This document shows, in pieces, positions 54,740 through 64,000 of a DNA stretch of 64,000 nucleotides (position 1 is its first letter; every line of letters starts with the position of its first letter). The DNA is taken from assembly GCA_002811675.1 (NCBI GenBank), contig PDIM01000001.1, forward strand, positions 237,239 through 301,238, given 5' to 3'. The notes beneath the pieces are model-generated. The model saw only the letters and a list, made by a program, of their open reading frames with translations. It did not search any database and was not told the origin of the DNA. Made by a program: the position numbers and the translations under genes. This DNA is from Ichthyosporea sp. XGB-2017a. Its lineage: Eukaryota > Opisthokonta > Ichthyosporea.

Positions 54740-57397
54740 TTACAATTTCGAAAAGGGAATATCTGTCTTCAATATGGTGCCGCCCACTTCATATGACACA
54801 TTATGTATACTGTTTGATGTTCTCACTGGGCTGCAAACAAAAAAGAATTCTTGCAAGTTAATCATCAATGAATATATGCTCTTACAGTCCGACACCAGGC
54901 TATAATAAGTTCCTCTAGAGCGTGAAGACCCCCCATCGCCTCTATAGTTAAAGCTAGATAACAACTTCATCTCCACAAGCATTTGAAGTCCATTTTTAAT
55001 TGTATCCGACGAAAGAGAATCGCCAAAAAAGCGGGCCCCATTCTCTTCAAATAAATACAGGGCTAAAGCCTGAGCCCTTGATATACACTGCTTTTGTTCG
55101 TACTCATTTTCGTTCAATATTTCTTGGGTGCTCCATAAGCTGGGTTCTCCAAAATTCCTTAAAGCTTCTTTGCAGTCAACATCCCCCGCTGACAAAATAT
55201 CACTCGTATCCGATGCCAGAGTAAGCACTGACATACATGCATATGAATATGACCGCACAAAAGGTTCTACCATAAACGCCAAGAAAGAACACATTGACTC
55301 ATTGATAATTTTCAAGTTTCTCTCCCTACCATCAAATGCCAAAACTTTGCTTTTACACAATTTGTTCAAGCATCTTTCAAAATCAACAAGTTTCTCTTTT
55401 TCATCAATGGCATTAACAACGTCAAACTTTAGAATAGATTGCAACAGTAAAAACTTGTTCCTTAACTCCTTTGTATTTGGTATTATTGTCCCATGCTTGA
55501 GTTTTTTGTCCACAATAAGCGTTCTCAGCGATATAATTAACAAAGATTCCCGATAAAATAGATGAAGAACCTATACGACAAAAAGAAGTAATCACAAATA
55601 GAGCACAGGGTAAATGAAGCTTGTAAGCATTTGCCGAAAACTAGCTATACTCTTAATATGTTCTGTCAGTTTTTCCAAAAAATATTTACCTGGTTACGCA
55701 TATGCGCCAAAGCAATGCGTTTTTCGATATCACTGTCAAGCGAAATTCGTAAACCATCTAGCGATGGTAGAAGAATATGGTTCCATTCAGCATCATTCAC
55801 ATTCACGTTGCCAATAGAAGAAGGTGTAATGTCTTTGCTTCTGCACTTTCTCAGAAAAGGTTCAAGTTCAGCAGGAACAACCACCAAGTCCTTAATGACA
55901 TCCAGACTTTGAAGTATTGCCACTCGAAGGTATAAGTCTAGCTTCTGTTGCTCATGTTCTTTCACTTTCTGAATAGGCATAAAATTCGATCCATGCTGGC
56001 TATACAGTACAGTTTTACCCCCATGCCCCTTTATGAGAAGAACAATTTCTCGGACTAAGGCCAATAGATTTACAAATGTTATTCCAGATATGTTGTGTTG
56101 CAGAAGCACGGATGCAACAATTATATTAAGAAATACCACCAGTCCCATTTGCTGTGCTTTAATAACATCATATCCCAGCTTAACAGCAATTTTGTGCTTC
56201 TGACTCGAAAGAATTCCCCTACCAACACAAGGCGGTGCACTTAAATTGGCTTTCCGATCCCACCCACAAAACGCCGAATACTGTTTGAGACTAATTGAAG
56301 GGGATATGTACACATTAATGGCACCAAAATTGTGCTGCATGACCGTACGGGCCTTCAATAAGCCTCGTGTTGATTCTTTTGGTTTGCCGTTTACTCCCGA
56401 AAGCTCTTTACTGTATAGTTTGTATTCCAGTCGCTTCTGATAAGTAATAGATATAGGGAATATTGACAAATCTGACACAGAGTGATCAAAAAAGGGTTCT
56501 AAAACAGTCTTTAGCATTCCTACTTTAGGGTGCAGTGACTTTCCGGTCCGACTTCTCGTTCCTTCTATAAAAAATTCAACAGGATAATCACCATTTGTCA
56601 CCTGTGTATGCAAATATTCCCCAAACAGAACCCAGTAAAGCGAATCATTACCAAATTGCCTTCTAATAAAGAAAGCACCCGAAGAGCGAAGAAACCAGGA
56701 AACAAAATACATTGCTTTGAAGTCTTCACCCGCTGCAATTATTGGAAGCTTAAGGTCATAAGCAAAAAATAAATATGACACCAACAAGAAATCTACATAA
56801 GAGCGATGCGTTGGAAGTAATAGTACGGGGGTAGATTGCATTTCTTTTCGCAGCTACACAATTATACAATTCCAGCGCGCAGAGCATAAACGAGAGCATT
56901 GAGTCAGTCGTAGTTACGTAAAACATGCTAGGATGAACAGCACAAAAGATCCGCTAAGCTTTCCTTACCCTTTCAATGCCTTCAGAATTGACATGTACAG
57001 CATCGTAGAGTTTATCAAACACTTTTTTTAAAGTATAGCCCACACATCTTATTGCACCAAGTTGCTGACTATGCCCCATGTCGCCAAGGATCTTCTGGGC
57101 TCTTTGCCAAACAATTGATTCTTGAATATTTTCTTCCCTCGCAAGAAGACTTACAACAGCTTTCACTCGCGGTCGCTCCAGCACATGGGCGATGATATCA
57201 ACGGGCATGCGCGGATGGACATTTCGGTATAGAGGTGGTTTTTTTTTCTGAAAAAAGGCAAAGTAAAGGTCGTGGAATGGGAATGCTGAATAGCTTTCCT
57301 TCCCTTGCTGAAGCTGATTTTCTGTTTCGGGCCATGGCGCAGAGTACTCGTAGCCCCCGCCAAACTCTGTCATTTCCAGCTCATTCGTCGTTGACAT
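54740..57397 (-). CDS. GNPAT: Peroxisomal dihydroxyacetone-phosphate acyltransferase (GNPAT-type)
   Basis: First enzyme of ether-lipid/plasmalogen synthesis. Exons 57397-56969, 56853-55690, 55570-54740 (introns 115 and 119 nt, all phase 0) give 807 residues (human 680). The PlsC acyltransferase domain has motif I HRSYVD (His159, Asp164), motif II around GAFFIRRQFGNDSLYW, and motif III EGTRSR (240-245), with SIFPISITY after it. The protein ends Ser-Lys-Leu, a canonical PTS1, placing it in the peroxisome (human GNPAT ends AKL). The C-terminal ~270 residues form the GNPAT/GPAM-type helical tail. The SKL end argues for GNPAT over mitochondrial GPAM. Confidence 0.93.
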
Positions 57398-58039
57398 CTT
57401 AATCTAGTACAGGGGACACACACTCCTCTATAAGTGGGCAAGCGAATATACAAGAGGTTTATTATGCACTCTGTGTGTCGTGCGTTATGGAGTGTGGGTA
57501 AACTGTCAACAATGAACTAAACCACCACTCAGGCGCTATTTACACTACAGTGATCTGCAGCTCACAGCTGACCATTATTCTTCTCGGCAAGGATTGGTGT
57601 AGCATTTGGGTATGTGTTTCCAGCTATAACCCTAGCGGGGCCATGGCCACATGAGCCTGTCCATAGTAAAGTATCCATAGGTAACGGTGGTGGCGTGCTG
57701 CTGCCGTTTGTTGTTTCGTTTCGCTTTGGGACTTTGGAGGGTTTGTGCTATTATATAACTACTCCAGTGACTCACACCAATACCAGCAAATCAAACTGTC
57801 TGTCTGTTAATCAACTCTGTATGTACAGCCAGATATAGGCGCAATTGGTCCATTGGGGTGTGATAGCTGGTGCGAAATCTATTGGCAGGGCTGCAAAGAA
57901 TATATCGTATATCTTGCAGAGAAATGAATTCCGTGAAATTAAGCGAAGTAAGTATTTTGTTTTGGGAGGATTTCTCGTTTAATCTTTAATATGAATATGG
58001 AACTGATCTTATTTTTATGCGGTACTGTATGAGTAGAAT
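57398..58039. promoter_or_regulatory. Divergent GNPAT/MRPL13 promoter region, possible extra exon
   Basis: Contains TAACCCTA (57627-57634). The stretch 57838-57947 stays open and ends in a GTAAGTA donor; joined to an acceptor at 58058 it would encode a basic, presequence-like N-terminus reading IKRIWYKLECKG into MRPL13. Confidence 0.4.
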
Positions 58040-58705
58040 ATGTTGAGCACTTGCTCAGTATGGTATAAACTTGAATGCAAGGGGCAGCCTGTTGGGAAAT
58101 TAGCTGCAATGATAGCACTGAGGCTCATGGGTAAAACAAAGCCCATTTATCATAAATCCACGGATATGGGGGATCATGTGGTTGCTGTGAATTCTCGATT
58201 GGTCAAATTCACAGGTAATAAGTGGTCAGACAAAATGTACTATAGTCACAATATGTATCCAGGACTGAAAAGCATCAGTGCTCAGCATTTGCACGAAAAG
58301 GACCCCACAGCTGTTCTTCGAAAAGCTGTTTTTGGTATGCTACCTAGAAACAGATTGCGAAAGAAGTTTATGTCAAGGCTTCACATATTTCCGGGTAATG
58401 AAAATGACGTATTTGGAGGTGGATTGCAAAAACCTCTTCCCAAGGAAAAAAATATCGCAGGGCCTCACTATAGCAAAACCATATTGGCTTCGTATCTAGA
58501 CAACTGCTCTTCAGTTTTAAGGCCTCCGCAAGTGGTCGATGAGGAATTTGGGAAGTTTAAGATACTACCAGGAGAAACATATAGGGCCGAATTTCTGGAG
58601 GAGCATGGGGTAGAAGTCTGGAACCTTTTAGAGATGACAAAGGAAGAATGGGTAAAGCACAAAATCGAAAAAAGTGTTGCTTTGAAAGGAAAGGCTAAAA
58701 AATAA
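58040..58705 (+). CDS. MRPL13: Mitochondrial ribosomal protein uL13m
   Basis: 221 residues if the ATG at 58040 is used. uL13 family landmarks: WYKLECKGQPVGKLAAMIAL, IYHKSTDMGDHVVAVNS, FTGNKWSDKMYYSHNMYPG, and AVFGMLPRNRLRKKFMSRLH, following the bacterial L13/MRPL13 layout rather than cytosolic RPL13A. A C-terminal extension of ~60 residues (LPGETYRAEFLEEHG to the Lys-rich end) exceeds the bacterial protein. The true N-terminus may come from an upstream exon ending at 57947 with the splice at 58059: human MRPL13 reads ARIWY at this point and the spliced product would read KRIWY. Confidence 0.9.
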   Translation: MLSTCSVWYKLECKGQPVGKLAAMIALRLMGKTKPIYHKSTDMGDHVVAVNSRLVKFTGNKWSDKMYYSHNMYPGLKSISAQHLHEKDPTAVLRKAVFGMLPRNRLRKKFMSRLHIFPGNENDVFGGGLQKPLPKEKNIAGPHYSKTILASYLDNCSSVLRPPQVVDEEFGKFKILPGETYRAEFLEEHGVEVWNLLEMTKEEWVKHKIEKSVALKGKAKK

Positions 58706-59231
58706 GCAGACTGGTGCAATGCGGGCATTGTATTTCCTTTTGTAGCAATAGTACAATAAAAAGTCTCACTCAATAGAACATATCAAAATCCTCTTGCCTC
58801 TTTTGACGGGGCAGAGTATGTTTACATTTTATTGAAGTAAAGCAGTTCACACATTTCAATTGTTGTTTAATACTGCAAAATACTCAACCAATAGTCCGAC
58901 ACTATACGACAACAAGTGCACCGCAGTGGACTCGCGGCTTGTTGACCATGCCCTGCCTATGCCTCGGCAAGGCTATTTACATTACACTTGACATTACTAC
59001 ATCGTTCTGCACGATAATGCCTATGCACAATGGTTCGATGCTTCTAGCTTGTTCGCAAAATACAACAGGAAGTATTTGCTAGACTAATATTTTCGCAAAA
59101 CGATTTAGCTCCCTTGAAACAAAAAAACGAAAATAAGAAAAAAAAGTCAGGGTGATTCTCTAATAAAGTGTCGATTTCAGCTTTTAACCGCCACGCACGG
59201 TTTAATAGCAACCCAGAATTTCCTATTCTAT
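58706..59231. other. 3' intergenic region between MRPL13 and RCAN
   Basis: 526 bp between convergent genes with AATAAA at 58755-58760 for MRPL13. No gene seen. Confidence 0.5.
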
Positions 59232-60004
59232 TCAGTAAACACTTTCAGGAAGTCTCGTTCTACACTCTTTCATTTTCAAGCCAGGTTTCTTGTTTTTTTT
59301 GCGCCGTTTCTCTTCTTCCTCAGTGGCAAAATCTTCTAAAGTGATAATGGGAACTTCAGGGGTACTTTCATAGAGTGTATGCACTTTGCCATCACACGTC
59401 AATTTCCTTAAAGCACTCAGTAATTCTTCATTCACTACAGGGGGTTGTTCATGTACTTGCTGCCAACCTGGAGGGGGAGAACTAGGCGGCGAGATAAGAA
59501 ATTGCTTAGTTAACTCTGGCACTTGAAGGGTATTTTTCTTACCCTCATCAAAAGAACTCATTTCCTTTACGAGCAAAAGAATATTGTCAGTTTTCTGTGA
59601 TTAATACATAATACAGCTGTTCCAAGTGCTCCACATCATAGTAAAGATTTCAGGTAAACGCAGCAAAAATTCCTCTTTTACCACCAATTACTAACGCTAA
59701 TGTAATAAAACAGACTTACCTCGGCAAAAAACAAATCACAGTCCTTCAGACCATTAATTTTTCCAACACCAACCACGCCTAGGAACTCCTTCTTACAGCG
59801 CACGGCATCTTCTACGTGATAATAATAAACAATCAGCCTGTTAAGGGCTGGAAAAAGGAAAAGATCAGCCACTTCCCCAAACGTGGCTAGCAAGCTTAAC
59901 AAATCGTCCTTTGAAGAAGCAATTTTAAAGGAATCATCTTCGAGGATGTTAGAGATAATAATCCCATTAGATATATGTGACTGCTGTGATTCGTTCAAGT
60001 TCAT
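59232..60004 (-). CDS. RCAN: Calcipressin / regulator of calcineurin (RCAN)
   Basis: Exons 60004-59720 and 59564-59232 (155-nt intron, phase 0), 205 residues. The N-terminal RRM-like fold (IIISNILEDDSF to AVRCKKEFLG) is followed by the calcipressin signature FLISPPSSPPPGW, the serine-containing loop phosphorylated in RCANs. PVVNEELLSAL and a PIITLE segment follow; the latter fits the PxIxIT-type calcineurin docking pattern. It ends in a basic KEEKRRKKNKK-like region. Binds and modulates the Ca2+/calmodulin phosphatase calcineurin in the cytosol. Length fits RCAN1-3 and yeast Rcn1 (~200). Confidence 0.92.
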
Positions 60005-60647
60005 GATTCGCCTTATAATTAAGGGAATTATTCTTATTGTGGAATACTTGGAATATCCTGCCTAAATCTGCACCATGTAAAGTAGATTTATTCTTTTAAG
60101 GAGCAGGGTGCAGGCAGAGGAGGAATATAAATGAGGAGGGGTAGTACCGAGCTATACGTACTGTGGACTGAAGGCCAGCTGTGGGCTGTGGGGGGGATAG
60201 GGGCTTGTTTATTTACCCAGGCCAGCTGATCGCTAGAGTACTGTAGACGTGGATGATGATGCATGGGAGTGGGGAGGGGGCGTGTGTGCAGGACTTGAGT
60301 CACTTGGGTGGTGCTGCTGCAGTCTGTAGGCTGTAGCTCTCGGAATTTGGCAGTTTTGCACAACACACAGTGTGGCTTGTGAAGAAGTAGCGGTCATGGG
60401 ATAATATACTTAGCAGATTATAGATTTATAAGGCGAGTTTAGCTTTGAGTGATTGGGTGATTGACTATCTTTACCTAATGGTTAACTAGTTTATTGCGGG
60501 CCTTGGAATACTTCCTTTTGCTCAGCGTTTGGCTTTTTGAGATTTGGGCAATTAAGCTTTCCGTAGCCCTGTATATACATATAAGCCAACAGGGATTTCG
60601 ATCGCAAAGAAAGCACACTGTACATCACTTAAAGTATTTGTCATAAG
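60005..60647. promoter_or_regulatory. Divergent RCAN/ORC3 promoter region
   Basis: 643 bp. It contains a G-rich stretch (60181-60205) and GTACTGTAG (60238-60246). It has no TAGGGTTA element, unlike most other divergent promoters here. No gene. Confidence 0.4.
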
Positions 60648-63616
60648 ATGAGCGACGGAACAGAGAGGCTTACGGAGGTATATTTCAAATACAGATAAAA
60701 TAGCAGTAGAGCAATAGGTTATTTGAACTATCTGCTGTATTCCGATAGGCATAAAATGGATACTTATTGGGTATTGGTTGCTTTGTGTAGGGATGCTTCC
60801 TTTTTAACGCTGCCGAATGCAGCAAAAATAGAAAAACTGTGCCAGGGTCTTTGGTTAATCCGCTTCTAGAAAGTGAAACAGAAAAGCATTTAGCGCTACG
60901 GGAACAAGCATTCAAGTACTGCTGGGAAAGCATAGATAGTGGATTCAAGGTTTGTTTTGTTGTAGCGTATTATGAATATCTTCATTTACTGTCCTTACAC
61001 CAACTATTTTGATCTGATATATCTCATATATGACCATAGGTAACTCGTGCCACTTTAGATAAAACCAGTTTTGAAAACGTTGGCAAGTGGCTTCGTTCTG
61101 TTTGCGATCATAGTGCTCAGAAAGCAAAGTACAAGTCCCCATTTTTAGAGCTACCAACGGCTGTCTTATATTCTGGAGTGAATGTGTCTGATCACGGGCA
61201 TACAATTACAAGATTAATTGAATATATTCAAAGCGATTTTTCAGCATACTTTGTACGTTTGAAGACGCGAGAATGTACCAACTTAAAAAACACTATAAGG
61301 CAAATCATAGAAGATGTTGTATCTGCGAAAGTAAGTTTTGGTTGCCATTTCATGTTATCTGTCAAGAGCAACGCAACCAACGCTAACTTTTCCCTTTTAC
61401 GTTACCTGCTTCGAATAGTTGGGCCCTGATTGTTTCAGTGGATATAGCGATGGTGAAGATTACTCTTTGCCAGCTTTTACCTTCCAGGCACTAGAAACTT
61501 GGTATCAATATCGAAAGTCCAAAACTTGCCAATCTCCTCCCATTGTTATTCTTTTGGAAGAATTTGAAGGGTTTCCTGCGCATGTGGTGGAGGATCTTAT
61601 TTCCATTTCAAGGTTAGTCTTTTACAAACTTTGTGTTGAAAAAGTAAAAAGAAAGGTCTTTGATGTTAACACTCGCGAAATAGCAACTATTCCACCAAGC
61701 TACCCATAGTTTTTGTTTTTGGTATTGCAACATCGATGGACATTGTTCACCGAAAACTCTCGCGGTCGGCGGTCGCCCTCTTACAGATTCAAAAATTCCA
61801 AATGCAACTTTCCTCTGCTCACTTAAATGCTGTTATCGACGAGGTACAGTTATAAGAAATATTGTGGTTTTGCATAATCGGTGATGGTTTTTTTTAAACT
61901 TTAAACTAACTTTTCTTTGATATGCAACAGCTAATATTGGATTCAGGCATGCCTTTTGGTCTTGGTAGACACGTTTTTTCGCACTTGATTGATAAATTTC
62001 TGTTTGAAAATTTTTCTTCTTCTGTGTTTGTTGACAATATGAAGGTGGGTAAATATTTTGAAATATATTCATGCATCCATTGGTCATGGAATTAACACTT
62101 GTTTAACGGGTTTGGGTCGTGATGCCACAAGCAGATGGCTGCATTGGAACACTTTAGTACGAATCCACTTAGTTTCATGTGTAGCAAAGCCCTGATTGAC
62201 GAAGCTAAGGATAACATTTCAGGGGATCATTCAATATTGAGTCTTCTAACAGATGAACATCTGGAGGTTTTCAGAAAAACATCGAGCTTTCGAAGGTAAT
62301 TATTATGTAGTGGACGCGTTTCAGCATTTTGTTATGCCCTTTATTTAGCTTTTATTTCCTGTATTGGTGTTTTGGGTGCATTACGTATTCGATGTGTACA
62401 TTCAAATAGATATGTGCACTCCAAAAAGAATGATCCACAAACTCAGATTAATTTACTTGAGAGTAATGCGTATCTTCGCGATATTTTTCCTGATTTAATA
62501 AGAGAATTTCTGAGATACCGGGAACGCTTCATAGTTATTTTTGGAGTTTTTTTCGAACTCATTTCGTCTTTGCCTCAGTCAGTAATGGGAGGAAACAAAA
62601 GGGAAGTATACTGCTTAATTCTGGACAATGATGTTTCCAAGTTGCCCCAATTTTGCGAAATTATCAAGTGGACGCAAGTTTTATCCCTCGAGCAAATAGT
62701 TACTTTCGCAAAAAAATCCCTGAAAATACTTCATGATCATCAAAATGAGTGGAAAAGCGTTATTGAACAGTTCCATGTGCTACTGAACATGCTGAACTCG
62801 TCTTATATAAACGAAGGTATGTAAGAAATGTTCTAGTCACTTTAATTCTAGTTCTAAAAGTAAGAATCGACATTCATTAATTATGGTACCCTAGCTTTGC
62901 TGGATGAAAGAACACCACAGAGTACCAACGAACAGAGATCGACAATAACGGAACCAACGTTTGATGAAATGCGTGAAAAGTTTGCTCTCTATCTTCAAGG
63001 CATTTTCACTGAGTACCTGAGATGCAGTCTTGATTATCCTGCTTCATGCATTTTTGTGATGCGAAATCACCTGCCTGTAGCTGATGTAGGTGTTCTCTTG
63101 TTTTCTTTCTCATTCAGTGGTATTCTCAATGTATAAACGTTATTTATAACTTTGGTTCTGTTTTAGGCAATCACTGGAAAGCCGAGAATAGTTATTCAGA
63201 AAGGGCTATCGAAGCCAAGCAAGTATATTCAAAGTAAGAATTGGAGTAAAAGCATTGAGGGACTTAATCCTTTGCTCCCTGATACTTCGATTGCATATTA
63301 CTTGTACCTTGAATGTGGTTCCCTCATTAACTTATATGATTGGCTCCACGCATTTTCATTTGTTATTCGGCAGAGCAATGGGTCGGAAGAGTCTGTATCT
63401 AATGAAAGCTGCCAGTGAGTATTTCGGTATATATATCATTTTGGCAATTGCGCTCATATATGTATTGATTTATTCAACTTTAACCTTCTTGTTCCTCCCC
63501 TTTCTGTTAGAGCGCGGTTTATTAGGGCTGTTTCTGAGTTGAATTTATTAGGATTTATTAAAGGCACAAAATGCAAGACGGATCATGTTCAAAGACTTAT
63601 GTGGGGCGCTGCCTGA
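60648..63616 (+). CDS. ORC3: Origin recognition complex subunit 3
   Basis: Eleven exons: 60648-60677, 60791-60949, 61040-61330, 61419-61612, 61684-61843, 61931-62044, 62135-62295, 62410-62816, 62895-63085, 63167-63414, 63511-63616, joining to 686 residues (human 711). Exon 1 is only ten codons ([10 protein letters not shown]). Landmarks parallel human ORC3: GCFLFN near the N-terminus, [46 protein letters not shown] rebuilt across an intron, [19 protein letters not shown], and the C-terminus [15 protein letters not shown] then [11 protein letters not shown]. Part of the ORC ring that loads MCM2-7; ORC3 has an inactive AAA+-like fold plus winged helix. All junctions keep frame. Confidence 0.92.
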
Positions 63617-64000
63617 TAAATGCCCATCAAGATCTAGCGTAAACATTAACACTTGAAACTGCAATATTCGTATTTTTAAGACCTTGAAATCTTAAAAAGA
63701 ATCGCATGGAGCCTATATACGACCACCTTGAAGTTTCCTGAATAAAACTTTGGTTCAGTTACCCACGAATTCCACACTCGAGTCTCGGTTTCGACTTTCG
63801 AGTAGACTGTAGACTTCGAGTAAATTTCAAATTTCAATTGCTACAACCAAATACTAATCCCGCTAAATCAACGGTGGTTGAGTAATTATATTATAATTTA
63901 CTGTAGTACATATGTCGTGCTATGTTGAGGTACTTTTGAGGAACTCGACTAGGGTGCAATGACTTGTGAGGCTCAGGGCGTTCAGGCAGGCGCAGGCTCG
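63617..64000. other. Region downstream of ORC3
   Basis: AATAAA at 63741-63746 probably ends ORC3 mRNA. Beyond it, 63778-63825 repeats CGAGT three times. No further gene visible before the window edge. Confidence 0.45.

Noticed and set aside
1-64000. Mobile elements, integrated virus, CRISPR array
   Set aside because: No transposase, reverse transcriptase, terminal repeats, viral genes or spaced repeat array found on either strand.

Overview
The window is nuclear DNA of a ciliated, probably unicellular eukaryote, most likely an opisthokont on the holozoan side. The evidence is: protein genes with short GT-AG introns (about 46-155 nt), standard code use, AATAAA poly(A) signals, an inversin-like ciliary ankyrin protein, a CARM1-type arginine methyltransferase, a peroxisomal GNPAT-type acyltransferase, a TAF1C-like Pol I factor and a four-finger zinc-finger protein with WT1/EGR/KLF-type fingers. 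The species assignment is inference. I see no prokaryotic, viral or transposon genes, no CRISPR and no recognisable tRNA or rRNA.

Layout, left to right: 3' end of a splicing factor with two C-terminal HIND motifs (+), DNA polymerase eta (+), an orphan SAP-domain protein (+), IRE1 (-), NOG2/GNL2 GTPase (+), WT1-like zinc finger (-) with a 2.55-kb non-coding region upstream, TAF1C-like protein (-), prefoldin 5 (-), NPC1 (+), PPTC7 phosphatase (-), XRN1 exonuclease (-), ZnT5 zinc transporter (+), a chromodomain protein with a 36-bp minisatellite (-), CARM1 (+), theta-type GST (-), CHZ-domain histone chaperone (+), RNase H2 subunit B (+), CEBPZ/Noc1 (-), an inversin-like protein with a very long coiled coil (+), a DENN-DUF547-PLAT-PLAT protein (-), GNPAT (-), mitochondrial ribosomal protein L13 (+), calcipressin/RCAN (-) and ORC3 (+).

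The gene set is mostly housekeeping: replication and repair (POLH, RNase H2B, ORC3), ribosome biogenesis (NOG2, CEBPZ, TAF1C-like), RNA turnover (XRN1, HIND splicing factor), ER and endolysosomal homeostasis (IRE1, NPC1, ZnT5), chromatin (CARM1, CHZ, chromodomain) and mitochondria or peroxisomes (PPTC7, MRPL13, GNPAT). Convergent neighbours are only 30-140 bp apart, so several 3' UTRs probably overlap. Divergent promoters repeatedly carry a telomere-like TAGGGTTA element, GC boxes and TTATAATAA elements. Intron content is uneven: the left two thirds is nearly intronless, and the right third is intron-rich (ORC3 has 10 introns, the inversin gene 9).

Most unusual items: the DENN-DUF547-PLAT-PLAT fusion; the WT1-type zinc finger with GC boxes matching its predicted site in its own upstream region; the giant inversin; the XRN1 linker repeats; the tandem HINDs; and the shared promoter code. 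Exon boundaries were worked out by hand from splice signals, reading frame and family conservation; none is confirmed by transcripts.
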